From: Arthrobacter sp. Soil763
GTDB taxonomy: Bacteria > Actinomycetota > Actinomycetes > Actinomycetales > Micrococcaceae
Direction of reading: 5' to 3'
DNA: 64,000 nt
NCBI RefSeq assembly: GCF_001428365.1
Contig: NZ_LMSH01000003.1
Span: 166,892 to 230,891, forward strand
Positions 1 to 7,645 of this stretch are shown in pieces (positions within the stretch are counted from its first letter, which is position 1; each line of letters begins with the position of its first letter). The notes under the pieces are model-generated. The model was not told where the DNA came from. It ran no database searches and saw nothing but the letters and a program-made list of their open reading frames with translations. Made by a program: the position numbers and the translations under genes.

Positions 1-25
1 CGGGATCGTCAAATATCTTGGTCAT
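1..25 (-). CDS. N-terminus of probable dihydroxyacetone/erythrulose kinase (partial)
   Basis: Only eight codons are visible, reading MTKIFDDP from an ATG at 25, preceded by an AGGA ribosome site about five bases upstream; the gene runs off the window. This N-terminus resembles dihydroxyacetone-kinase-family (DhaK-type) proteins as I remember them, which is too little for a firm call. The context supports it: it follows a TIM-barrel isomerase at the end of a C4-sugar locus, and DhaK-type kinases act with such isomerases in erythrulose catabolism in other actinobacteria (LerK/LerI). The product is inferred. Confidence 0.4.
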
Positions 26-76
26 GATTCCTCGTTGAACCGGTTGGGGCGGTTGGACGGACGGGGCGCCGCGGCC

Positions 77-1075
77 CTAGACGGCGGAAACGGCCGCGGG
101 CTGCTGCCGCCCCTGGGCCACCAGGGAGGTGCCGAGGGCGTAGCCCTCGCGCTTGGGCAGGACCTGGCGGCGCAGGTAGTCCTGGTTGGCGGCGGTGACG
201 CTGAGGCCGTCGCCGCCGTAGTGCTCGGTGCAGATGATGCCCTGGAATCCGACCGAGATCGCGAACTGGAAAGCTTCGCGGTAGTTGATCAGGCCGGCCT
301 CCATCGGCGCCGGCATGGCGACGAACTGGTTCTTCGCCCGGTTTTCGTCGCGGAAGTAGTTCTTGACGTGCCAGTAGTTGGCGTAGGGCAGCGTCTTGTG
401 GACCATCTCGCGCCAGTCCTCGATGGGACGGTGCAGGCGGACCAGGTTGCCGATGTCCGGGTTGAGGCCGACGTTGGGCAGATCGATGTCCTGGACCAAC
501 TGCACCGAAGAGTCGGCGGTGCCGAGGTAGGTGTCCTCGTACATTTCGAGGGAGACGAGCAGCCCGAGTTCGGCGGCGTGCCGGCCGACCTCGCGGATGC
601 GGGTGACGGCCTTGTTCCAGGTCTCCTTGTCCCCCACCGGGTCCTTGTGGCCCTCGACGGTCCAGAACCAGAGCTGTTCGCGCTGGGCCGGGGTCAGCGC
701 CTGGTGCAGACCGATCGAGACGACCTCGCAGCCAAGGGCCGCGGCGGCGTCGAGGGTGCGGTGCGTGTAGGCCAGGTTGTCTTCCCAGTTGGCGGCGTCG
801 ATGACGCTGCGGCGGATTGCGGAGATGGCCGGCAGGCCGACCCCGGCGGCGCGGGCCGCGGCGGCGAACTCTTCCAGCCGGGCCGGGCTGAGGTCGCCGG
901 GGCGCACCCAGCTGTCGGTCAGGTCGGCGTTGGCAAAGCCGGCGTCGGCGACTTCCTCGAACACCTGCTGCCAGTCGGAGGCGGGGGCGTCCTGGAGCGA
1001 CGTTCCGTCGGGCCGGGTCCCCGGGAACTGCAGGAGGGCCGCGGTGATGGGCCAGTTTTCAGCGGTGTACGACAT
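77..1075 (-). CDS. Sugar phosphate isomerase/epimerase, AP-endonuclease-2-like TIM barrel
   Basis: A 332-residue protein of the xylose-isomerase-like TIM-barrel superfamily, which isomerises or epimerises small sugars using a divalent metal. Likely metal ligands lie on successive strands: Glu177 (SLEMYED), Asp207 (NPDIGN), His236 (YWHVKN) and Glu284 (CTEHYGGDG). I chose the ATG at 1075 because TTGGAG sits seven bases upstream; the frame stays open 16 codons further but without a ribosome site. The kinase gene starts 51 bases downstream. A TTGACA -35 box (1132-1137) and a TCCTATAGGA palindrome precede it, suggesting control by the adjacent GntR protein. L-erythrulose-1-phosphate isomerase (LerI-like) is my best guess for substrate, by context only. 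Confidence 0.75.
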   Translation of the reverse strand: MSYTAENWPITAALLQFPGTRPDGTSLQDAPASDWQQVFEEVADAGFANADLTDSWVRPGDLSPARLEEFAAAARAAGVGLPAISAIRRSVIDAANWEDNLAYTHRTLDAAAALGCEVVSIGLHQALTPAQREQLWFWTVEGHKDPVGDKETWNKAVTRIREVGRHAAELGLLVSLEMYEDTYLGTADSSVQLVQDIDLPNVGLNPDIGNLVRLHRPIEDWREMVHKTLPYANYWHVKNYFRDENRAKNQFVAMPAPMEAGLINYREAFQFAISVGFQGIICTEHYGGDGLSVTAANQDYLRRQVLPKREGYALGTSLVAQGRQQPAAVSAV

Positions 1076-1101
1076 TGTCACTCCAAATCTTGAATCACAT
1101 T

Positions 1102-1111
1102 TCCTATAGGA
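1102..1111. promoter_or_regulatory. Palindromic operator TCCTATAGGA upstream of the isomerase gene
   Basis: The ten bases TCCTATAGGA form a perfect palindrome inside a wider dyad (TGAATC at 1091-1096, GATTCA at 1110-1115). They lie just downstream of a TTGACA -35 box (1132-1137 on the minus strand). The same core recurs at the start of the adjacent GntR gene, so it is probably that regulator's binding site. Confidence 0.5.
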
Positions 1112-1199
1112 TTCACCGGCCACGGAGACCCTGTCAAGAGGTTTCTGCCACGTGAACCTTCCGGCGGGTGCCGGGGAGGGCCGTTAGGGGCCGTCCGGC

Positions 1200-1904
1200 C
1201 TAGCTGCGCACTTCGCTGTCGTGCACTTCGCTGTCGTGCTGCGAGCGCTGCTTGACGCCCTCGATGTGGGCGATCATCTTCCGGCGGGCCAGGTCGGCGT
1301 CGCCGGCCTCGAAGGCGCGCAGGATTTCGGTGTGTTCGGCGATCGCGAAGTCCGCGTCGGTGACCCCGAGGCCTCCGAAGAAGCGGAACCGCTGCACCTG
1401 CCCGCCGAGGGCGTTGTACGCGGAGAGCAGGAACTGGTTGTTGGCGTGCTCGGCGATGAGGCGGTGGAACCGCTCATCGGCCTCCCAGTAGGCGCGGAAC
1501 TCGGCGAACGAGGGCCCCCGCGGCGCGGCCTTAAGGTCCTCGATGGCCTGGGACAGCTGGTCGGTGAGGTCGGCGTCGGCGTGGCCGCAGGCCATGAAGG
1601 CGTTGGCCGGCTCGATCACCAGCCTCGCGTCCATCAGGTCCGCGAGCTCCGCCGCGGTGAACAGCGGCGCCACCCGGTAGCCGCGCAGGGCGGTGCGGCG
1701 CACCATCCCGGTTGCCTCGAGCCGGGCCAGCGCCTCCCGGACCGGCGTCGGCGAGACGTCCAGCTCCCGGGCCATCCCGTCGATGCTGACCGGCGTGCCG
1801 GCTTCGAGCCGGCCGTCCATCAGCGCGATGAGCAGCGCCTCGTAGACATGGTCGGCGAGGACCTGCCTGCTGACGCCGCGGGAGGCCTGATCCTTGATTG
1901 CCAT
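1200..1904 (-). CDS. GntR-family regulator, FCD (FadR) subgroup
   Basis: A 234-residue transcription factor. An N-terminal winged HTH (about residues 15-80, with the recognition-helix pattern SPTPVREALARLEATG) is followed by an all-helical FCD ligand-binding domain (about 90-220) containing the Asp/His-rich pattern of metal-dependent FCD pockets. It sits between the oxidoreductase and isomerase genes, so its effector is probably an acid-sugar intermediate. An AATCCTATAG motif at 1911-1920 overlaps its ribosome-binding region, implying autoregulation, and its perfect version precedes the isomerase. The C-terminus ends in a duplicated HDSEV pentapeptide from a 15-bp direct repeat. The ligand is unknown. 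Confidence 0.85.
   Translation of the reverse strand: MAIKDQASRGVSRQVLADHVYEALLIALMDGRLEAGTPVSIDGMARELDVSPTPVREALARLEATGMVRRTALRGYRVAPLFTAAELADLMDARLVIEPANAFMACGHADADLTDQLSQAIEDLKAAPRGPSFAEFRAYWEADERFHRLIAEHANNQFLLSAYNALGGQVQRFRFFGGLGVTDADFAIAEHTEILRAFEAGDADLARRKMIAHIEGVKQRSQHDSEVHDSEVRS
1208..1237. repeat. 15-bp direct repeat at the 3' end of the GntR gene
   Basis: GCACTTCGCTGTCGT occurs twice head-to-tail (1208-1222 and 1223-1237). Being a multiple of three it only duplicates five residues (HDSEV) at the protein's C-terminus, probably a recent slippage event. Confidence 0.8.
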
Positions 1905-1910
1905 ACTTGG

Positions 1911-1920
1911 AATCCTATAG
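1911..1920. promoter_or_regulatory. Second AATCCTATAG operator-like site at the GntR start
   Basis: AATCCTATAG lies 6-16 bases before the regulator's ATG (1904) and shares the eleven-base core GAATCCTATAG with the dyad in front of the isomerase gene. It overlaps the AGGA that would serve as ribosome site, so bound protein could block its own expression. Confidence 0.4.
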
Positions 1921-1935
1921 CCGCAACCGCGGGTG

Positions 1936-2808
1936 CTACCGCCCGCGCAGCACCTCGATTACGGACGAGTCGTCCCGCCGGCCCAGGCCGGCGCGCCGGC
2001 CGCTGAGGTAGAGCTGTTCGGCGGCGGAGGCCAGCGGGGCCGGGTAGGTGCTGTCCCGCGCAGCGTCCACCACGAGGCCCATGTCCTTGACGAAGATGTC
2101 CAGGGCGCTGCGGACCTCGGTATTCTCCGGGTCTACCATCCGGGAGCCGCGGTCATCGAACATGAACGACGCCGCGGCACCGGTGCGCAGCACCTTCCAG
2201 GTTTCCTTCGGGTCCAGGCCGAGCGCCTCCGCGAAGGCCAGGGCCTCCCCCGCCGCGGCGATATGCACGCCGCAGAGCAGCTGGTTCACCAGCTTGACCT
2301 TCTGGCCATCGCCGACGGCGGAGCCCACCACCGGCGCTGAGCTCGCCATCGCGTCCAGCAGCGGCCGGACCGCTGCGAGGGCCCGCTCGGAGCCGCTGAC
2401 CATCATCAGCAGCTCACCGGTGGCGGCGCGCTTGGTGCCGCCGGAGACCGGGGCGTCCACGAGATCGACGTCGAACGGTGCCAGCCGTTCGGCCAGCGAC
2501 ACCACGGCGGCCGGGCCGACCGTGGCCATCAGCAGGACCACGGTGCCCGGTCGGAGCGCCGCGGCGAGTTCGTCCGGGCCGAAGAGCACGGCGTCAGCCT
2601 GGGCGGGGGTGGCCACCATCAGGGCGACGACGTCGGCCTCGGCCACCGCCTCCTTGGCCGAGGCAGCCGGCGTGAGGCCGGGACCTGCCAGTGACTGTGC
2701 CCGACCGTCGGCGACGTCGAACGCCGTGACCTCATGCCCGGCGTTGGCCAGCACGACCGCCATCGGGCCGCCCATCGCGCCCAGTCCGATCCATCCGACC
2801 TTGCTCAT
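1936..2808 (-). CDS. NAD(P)-dependent oxidoreductase, 3-hydroxyisobutyrate dehydrogenase / tartronate semialdehyde reductase family
   Basis: A 290-residue beta-hydroxyacid dehydrogenase. The N-terminal Rossmann motif GLGAMGG (residues 8-14), the substrate-binding DAPVSGG (118-124) and the catalytic GxGxxxKxxN block with Lys172 and Asn175 are all present. Start ATG 2808 follows GGAAAGGAAG; the longer open frame has no such site. Its start lies four bases past the stop of the DUF1537 kinase gene, so the two are co-transcribed. In characterised acid-sugar pathways (L-threonate/D-erythronate) a dehydrogenase of this family oxidises C2 before the DUF1537 kinase acts. That role is inferred from the pairing; the exact substrate is unknown. 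Confidence 0.82.
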   Translation of the reverse strand: MSKVGWIGLGAMGGPMAVVLANAGHEVTAFDVADGRAQSLAGPGLTPAASAKEAVAEADVVALMVATPAQADAVLFGPDELAAALRPGTVVLLMATVGPAAVVSLAERLAPFDVDLVDAPVSGGTKRAATGELLMMVSGSERALAAVRPLLDAMASSAPVVGSAVGDGQKVKLVNQLLCGVHIAAAGEALAFAEALGLDPKETWKVLRTGAAASFMFDDRGSRMVDPENTEVRSALDIFVKDMGLVVDAARDSTYPAPLASAAEQLYLSGRRAGLGRRDDSSVIEVLRGR

Positions 2809-2812
2809 CGGG

Positions 2813-4285
2813 TTACTTCCTTTCCTGGGCCGCGGACGTGGTGCCGCGGAAGAGTTCAATGGTGTCGGCGAGCGCGTTTTCGTCGCCAACGTTGCCGGCG
2901 AAGACGACATACGGCATGCCCTGCACGCCGGGGGCCGCCTCGTCGGGGCGGAGCACCGAGACCATGCCGGGGAACAGCTGGCCCAGCACGGTGGCCCGGC
3001 GGATGCCGAGGCCGCGGACCGCGACGTCGTGCGAGGTGATGCCGCCCTTGGCGATCACCCAGGCCGGCCGGGCGGCGAGCGCGGCCTGGACCACCTCGAT
3101 CAGGGCGGCGGAGACGCTGCGGGCGATCTCCAGGCTGGCCGCCGCGTCGGCGCCCTTGAGCAGGGTGCGGGAGGTGTACAGCAGGACGTCGGCGTCGGCG
3201 AGGGCGCCGACGACCCGTTCGGCGGTGGCCGCGATGTGCCCGGCGCGGGCTGCCGGGTCGATCAGGTCGGCGACGGAGAGCTCGACCTCGCTCACGCCGC
3301 CGCGCGCCTGCGCCGCGGCGACCTGGCGGGCGGTCTGGCCGACGTGGGAGCCGACGACGGCGAGCCCGTGCCCGGCCGGGCGTCCGCCGGGCCAGATGTC
3401 CTGCGCCTGCAGGGTGGGCTTGGGGTCCAGGCCCGCGAGGGCGCGGACGAAGGACGGTCCGGTGCGGTGCAGGAAGACCTTGCCCTCGCGCTGGACCTGC
3501 TGCAGGCCCAGGACCACGATTTCCAGGTCGGCGAACTCTGTGGCGTTGACGATGATGAGCTGCAGCCCGGCTGCGGCGCGCAGGATCTCGGCGACCCGGT
3601 CCTCCCCGCCGGTCCGGATGTCGTCCAGGCCGATGCTGAGCACCTGGTCGGGACTGACCGTGCCGCCGCTCTTTTCCGCGACGAAGTCTTTGAGATCCGA
3701 GGAGCGGTACCCGAAGGTGGCGTCCTTGGCGAATTCGGTGTCACCGGCCGGGACGGGTTCGCCGCCCACCATGGCCCAGTGCACGTCCCCGGCGGTGAAG
3801 CGGCCGGCTTCGAAGTAGGACGGGGCCAGCAGGACGCCGTCGAAGCCGTGGCCGGTGACTTCGCGCCGGACGGCGTCGAGGGCCCGGATCTCTGCCATGA
3901 CATGGCCGCGGAGGGTCGAATCGCTGCGGCTGACCACGTCCAGGGGCGCGCCGAGGCGGTCTTCCAGGGCGAACAGGGCCCGGCCCGCTTCCTGGTTCAG
4001 GGCGACGGCGTCGGCCTCGTCCAGGCTGCGGGTGTTGGTCAGGATGAAGCAGGTCGACGCCGGTTCGGCCAGGGCCGCGGCGTACTCGTCCGCCTCAAGG
4101 ACCGTGACGACGGAGACGCCGTGCACGGACTGCGAGCCGGTCGGATCATCGTCGAGCACGGCCGTCCGCCGGCCGGTCGCCTCACGGTAGGCACGGATCC
4201 GCTGCCGGGCATCGGGCAGGCGCACCGGCTCGGGGGCAGCGGCGGCGGGGGCAGCCATCCCGACCGGGGAGGTTTCGTGGGTCAT
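2813..4285 (-). CDS. Four-carbon acid sugar kinase, DUF1537 family
   Basis: A 490-residue two-domain kinase. The N-terminal substrate-binding domain carries the signature DDDPTGS (residues 45-51); the C-terminal nucleotide-binding domain carries a glycine-rich AKGGITSHDVAV segment. The family phosphorylates four-carbon keto-acids derived from threonate or erythronate in the cytoplasm. Length is slightly above the family norm because of an Ala/Pro-rich 20-residue N-terminal tail. Start ATG 4285 has GGAAGGA upstream and an SDR gene 65 bases further upstream. The aldolase/decarboxylase normally completing the pathway (OtnC) is not in the window, so the product's fate is open. Confidence 0.85.
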   Translation of the reverse strand: MTHETSPVGMAAPAAAAPEPVRLPDARQRIRAYREATGRRTAVLDDDPTGSQSVHGVSVVTVLEADEYAAALAEPASTCFILTNTRSLDEADAVALNQEAGRALFALEDRLGAPLDVVSRSDSTLRGHVMAEIRALDAVRREVTGHGFDGVLLAPSYFEAGRFTAGDVHWAMVGGEPVPAGDTEFAKDATFGYRSSDLKDFVAEKSGGTVSPDQVLSIGLDDIRTGGEDRVAEILRAAAGLQLIIVNATEFADLEIVVLGLQQVQREGKVFLHRTGPSFVRALAGLDPKPTLQAQDIWPGGRPAGHGLAVVGSHVGQTARQVAAAQARGGVSEVELSVADLIDPAARAGHIAATAERVVGALADADVLLYTSRTLLKGADAAASLEIARSVSAALIEVVQAALAARPAWVIAKGGITSHDVAVRGLGIRRATVLGQLFPGMVSVLRPDEAAPGVQGMPYVVFAGNVGDENALADTIELFRGTTSAAQERK

Positions 4286-4350
4286 GCTGTGGTCCTTCCG
4301 GGTGGTGCCGTGCGGCCGGAGCCGCACGGCACGTCCTGGGAAGCGTCCGG

Positions 4351-5127
4351 TCAGGAGACCTGGAGGCCGCCGTTGATGTCGTAGGTCGCGGCGGTGATGT
4401 AGCCGGCGTCCTCGCTGAGCAGGAAGGCCATCAGGGCGGCGACCTCGTCGCGGGTGCCCACGCGGCCCATCATGATCCCCTCGGACATGGCGGCCTTCCG
4501 CTCCTCGGTCAGCGTGCCGCCCATGATGTCGGTGTCGATCGGGCCCGGTGCGACCGCATTGACGGTGACGCCGAACTCGCCGACTTCCCGGGCCAGGGCC
4601 CGGGTGAAGCCGAGGATGCCGGCTTTCGACGCGCTGTAGGCGACCTTGGAGAAGGTGCCGCCGCCGCGCTGGGCGGAGATCGAGGACACGCTGACGATCC
4701 GGCCGAGCCGGCGTTCGATCATGCCCTTGAGGACCCGCTGCGAGACGATGAAGGTGCCGCGCATGTTGATTGCGAAGACCTTGTCCCACTCGGCGACGGA
4801 GGTTTCCATGAACGGCGTCGGGGAGCTGATGCCGGCCAGGTTGGCGAGCCCGACGATCGGCGGCAGGGACGCCTCGATTTCGCTGATTGCCCGGTCCACG
4901 GAGGCCTCGTCCGAGACGTCAGCGCCGACGCCGAGCGCCTTGACGGCCCGGTTGGAGCCGATTTCAGCGGCGGCGGCCTTGGCGTCCTCGGCGTTGATGT
5001 CCAGGATCGCGATGGACCAACCGTCGCGGGCCAGCCGGTCGGCCGTGGCGCGGCCGATGCCGCGGGCCGAGGCGGCCCCGGTCAGGACGACCGTGCGTTC
5101 GGCGGGGAAGGTACTGGTTTCAGTCAT
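4351..5127 (-). CDS. SDR-family oxidoreductase
   Basis: A 258-residue classical short-chain dehydrogenase: cofactor motif TGAASARGIG (residues 16-25), NLAG (96-99) in place of the usual NNAG, catalytic Ser near 149, Tyr164 and Lys168 in YSASKAG. Asp43 after strand two suggests NAD(H) preference. It starts nine bases after the MFS transporter stop and is followed by the kinase, so transporter, SDR and kinase form one operon. A role in oxidising the imported polyol or acid sugar is inferred. Substrates in this family cannot be read from sequence. Confidence 0.82.
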   Translation of the reverse strand: MTETSTFPAERTVVLTGAASARGIGRATADRLARDGWSIAILDINAEDAKAAAAEIGSNRAVKALGVGADVSDEASVDRAISEIEASLPPIVGLANLAGISSPTPFMETSVAEWDKVFAINMRGTFIVSQRVLKGMIERRLGRIVSVSSISAQRGGGTFSKVAYSASKAGILGFTRALAREVGEFGVTVNAVAPGPIDTDIMGGTLTEERKAAMSEGIMMGRVGTRDEVAALMAFLLSEDAGYITAATYDINGGLQVS

Positions 5128-5136
5128 GGGTGGTTC

Positions 5137-6483
5137 CTAGTGGCTTTCGGTGACGGAGTCGGCCGCGGCGGCGGAGACGCCTTCCGGACGGTTGCGGGCG
5201 TAGAGGTAGGTGGCCACGGCGGTGACCGCGAGGCAGGCGGCCAGGAAGACCAGTCCGCTCTGGCTGTTGCCGGTCGCGTCCTTGAGGAGGCCGACGATGT
5301 ACGGGGAGACGAAGCCGCCGAGGTTGCCGAGCGAGTTGACCATCGCGAGGCCTGCGGCGGCGGCGGCGCCGGTCAGGGCGGCGGAGGGCATGGCCAGGAA
5401 CGGGGCGATCGCGGAGTAGATGCCCATGGCCGCGAGGGTCAGGAACACCATCGAGAGCACGGCGTTGACCGGCAGCAGGAACCCGGCGCCGAGCAGGCCG
5501 ACGGCGGCCAGGACCATGCTGGCGCTGGCGTGCCAGACCCGGTTGCCGGTGCGGTCCGAGCGCTTGCTCCAGAAGTACACGAACACCGCCGCGATGGCGT
5601 ACGGGATGAAGACGATGAAGCCGACCTGGACGGAGTCGAACTTGCCGAGCGCCTTGACGATCGTGGGCATCCAGAGGCCGAGGCCGTAGATGCCGCAGAC
5701 CAGGCCGAAGTACAGGGCCGAGTAGGCCAGGGTGCGGGGGTCCTTCAGGCCGGCGAGGAAGTTGTGGTTGCCGGACTTCTGCTTGTCGGCCAGTTCCTTG
5801 TTCATGGTGCTGGAGAGCCACTCGCGCTCTTCGGGCTTGAGCCACTTGGCGTGTTCGGGCCGGTCGGTCATGACGAACGGGGTGATGATGCCCAGGACGA
5901 TCGCCGGGATGCCTTCGATGATGTAGAGCCACTGCCAGCCGTGCAGGCCGGCGACACCCTCAAGGCCCAGCAGCATGCCGGAGACCGGGGCGCCGAGGGC
6001 GTTCGAGATCGGCTGGGCGAGGATGAAGATACCCAGCACGGTCACGCGCTGCGCGGCAGGGAACCAGAGGGTCAGGTAGAAGAGGATGGCCGGGAAGAAG
6101 CCGGCCTCGGCCGCGCCGAGCAGGAAGCGGATGATGTAGAACGTGGTCTCGCCGTTGACCAGGAACATCGCGGTGGCGAAGATGCCCCAGGTGATCAGGA
6201 TGCGGGCGATCCACTTGCGGGCGCCGTAGCGGTACATGCCGCCGTTGCTCGGGATTTCCAGCAGGGCGTAGCCGAGGAAGAAAATACCGGCGCCGAGGCC
6301 GTAGGCGGCTTCGGTGAGGCCGATGTCGCCCTGCATGCCGAGCTTGGCGAAGCCGACGTTGTTACGGTCCAGGTAGGCGATGAAGTAGAGCAGGACGATC
6401 AGGGGCATGAGCCGGCGGCGCACCTTGCGCAGCGTGGTCTGGCCCAGTTCGCTCAGGGCCGGGGTGGCGGTCAGGGAGGTCAT
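5137..6483 (-). CDS. MFS transporter, anion:cation symporter (ACS) type
   Basis: A 448-residue, twelve-helix major facilitator protein. The first helix carries the ACS-family pattern LYFIAYLDRNNVGFAKL, shared with importers of hexuronates, phthalate and hydroxyphenylacetate, so it probably imports the organic acid metabolised by the downstream enzymes. Start ATG 6483 follows GGTGGAGG; the open frame extends to 6570 but that region carries the promoter leader. It heads the operon whose strong promoter (TTGACG/TAGAAT, 6604-6632) and dyad (6580-6591) lie upstream. The cargo is unproven. Confidence 0.85.
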   Translation of the reverse strand: MTSLTATPALSELGQTTLRKVRRRLMPLIVLLYFIAYLDRNNVGFAKLGMQGDIGLTEAAYGLGAGIFFLGYALLEIPSNGGMYRYGARKWIARILITWGIFATAMFLVNGETTFYIIRFLLGAAEAGFFPAILFYLTLWFPAAQRVTVLGIFILAQPISNALGAPVSGMLLGLEGVAGLHGWQWLYIIEGIPAIVLGIITPFVMTDRPEHAKWLKPEEREWLSSTMNKELADKQKSGNHNFLAGLKDPRTLAYSALYFGLVCGIYGLGLWMPTIVKALGKFDSVQVGFIVFIPYAIAAVFVYFWSKRSDRTGNRVWHASASMVLAAVGLLGAGFLLPVNAVLSMVFLTLAAMGIYSAIAPFLAMPSAALTGAAAAAGLAMVNSLGNLGGFVSPYIVGLLKDATGNSQSGLVFLAACLAVTAVATYLYARNRPEGVSAAAADSVTESH

Positions 6484-6579
6484 CGCTGGCCTCCACCGGT
6501 GTTCGTGGTGCCCAGGGCAGGGACGTGCGCGCGCATGAAGACTCCTTTGGCTGGCGGCATTCTGTGACAATCGATGATG

Positions 6580-6591
6580 TCAGATGTCTGA
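6580..6591. promoter_or_regulatory. Dyad TCAGATGTCTGA downstream of the MFS-operon promoter
   Basis: TCAGA-TG-TCTGA is an inverted repeat, and a further TCTGA follows at about 6598-6602. It lies around and just past the expected transcription start, a classic repressor position. The divergently placed GntR protein encoded at 6720-7448 is the obvious candidate ligand. Confidence 0.45.
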
Positions 6592-6603
6592 TATCTGTCT
6601 GAG

Positions 6604-6632
6604 ATTCTAATCACACGGCAGGGTGGCGTCAA
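6604..6632 (-). promoter_or_regulatory. Sigma-70-type promoter of the transporter-SDR-kinase operon
   Basis: On the minus strand TTGACG (6632-6627) and TAGAAT (6609-6604) are separated by exactly 17 bases, a near-consensus housekeeping promoter. Transcription would start near 6597, inside the dyad region, about 115 bases before the MFS start. Confidence 0.6.
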
Positions 6633-6719
6633 CAGCTCACGGAATGCGTCGCGCACCACTGTCCGGCCGGACGCCGGCGGCTGGGCGGGGCTGCGGCACG
6701 GCCAGAATGGCCCCCGGGG

Positions 6720-7448
6720 TCAGCTGGCGGCGGCGCCGCGGGCTGCGACCGCGAGGTAGCGTTCGTAGTCCTCGAAGGTCTGGGTGATATGCGCGTCCAT
6801 GGCCGACCGGGCAGCCGCCGGCTCGCCGGAGGCAATCGCGGTCAGGACCTGCTTGTGGTGGTGGATGGCGTGCCGCTGCACGTCGGGGAACGCGGAGGTC
6901 TCACGCCGCATGGCGTACAGCAGGGTGGAGAGCTGGCCGAGCAGGGCGGGCACGAAGGGGTTGCCGGAGGCGCGCAGGACGGTGTCATGGAAGGCGATAT
7001 CGGCCACGGTGAGCGCCTCGACGTCGCCGGCGTGGTGCGCGGCCTCCATCAGGCGGACGCTCTCGGTCAGATCGGCCAGGTCGGCCTCGGTGTGGCGGGA
7101 GGCTGCCAGCTCCGCGGCGCCGGTTTCGACCATCCGCCGGACTTCGAGCAGACGCAGCGCGACCTGGTCCGAGGCCACGCCCCGGGAGGCGGCGCGCATG
7201 ATCGCGTCCAGGCCGGTCCAGCGCTCGGGCGGGTTCACGAAGGTGCCGAGGCCGCGTTTCACGTAAACCACGTTCTGGGCCTTGAGCGCCTTCATCGCCT
7301 CGCGGGCGGTGAGCCGGCTGACGCCGGATTCCTTGGCGATGTCCGCTTCCGGCGGCAGGGCGTCGTCGGGCTTGATCTGCCCGCTGAGGATGTATTCGAG
7401 GACCTGGTCCACGACGACGTCGACCAGTGTCCGCCGCGTCTCTGCCAT
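6720..7448 (-). CDS. GntR-family regulator, FadR/FCD subgroup
   Basis: A 242-residue regulator with a winged HTH (residues 5-75; SRLTAREAMKALKAQNVV recognition region, then the wing KRGLGTFVNPP) and a C-terminal FCD ligand domain (about 90-230). Start ATG 7448 follows GGGGAT. It lies directly upstream of, and reads toward, the C4 acid-sugar operon, whose promoter carries a TCAGATGTCTGA dyad. It is probably the local repressor, released by a pathway intermediate; this is inference from position. It differs clearly from the GntR protein at 1200-1904, so the locus has two regulators. Confidence 0.85.
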   Translation of the reverse strand: MAETRRTLVDVVVDQVLEYILSGQIKPDDALPPEADIAKESGVSRLTAREAMKALKAQNVVYVKRGLGTFVNPPERWTGLDAIMRAASRGVASDQVALRLLEVRRMVETGAAELAASRHTEADLADLTESVRLMEAAHHAGDVEALTVADIAFHDTVLRASGNPFVPALLGQLSTLLYAMRRETSAFPDVQRHAIHHHKQVLTAIASGEPAAARSAMDAHITQTFEDYERYLAVAARGAAAS

Positions 7449-7555
7449 GGTGATCCCCTGCCTGCGCGCCCCCGAACCGGGCGCATTGCCTCTCCTCCAA
7501 CCCTACTAGACGCAGCGCCGGCGTCCGGCTGTACGGCGTCCGGTTAAGCGGCGAA

Positions 7556-7606
7556 CGCGGGGCCGCCTCCGGCCATCCCAGGGGATGGGCCGGAGGCGGC
7601 CCCGCG
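7556..7606 (-). terminator. Long hairpin terminator after sucCD
   Basis: An inverted repeat of about 24 bp with a single bulge (7556-7579 against 7582-7606) lies 40 bases past the sucD stop. The stem is very GC-rich and there is no clear U tract, as is common in high-GC actinobacteria. Confidence 0.65.
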
Positions 7607-7645
7607 TTGCGGTGGCGCGGTGCTGCGGGACGCAGCGGGTGAGGC

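Noticed and set aside
2809..4384. Long plus-strand frames across the acid-sugar operon, including one of 778 codons
   Set aside because: They are Gly/Arg/Ala-rich antisense shadows typical of high-GC DNA; the minus frames carry intact family motifs.
7500..7645. Small RNA or riboswitch suggested by the long hairpin after sucD
   Set aside because: No promoter precedes it on either strand; position and symmetry fit a terminator.
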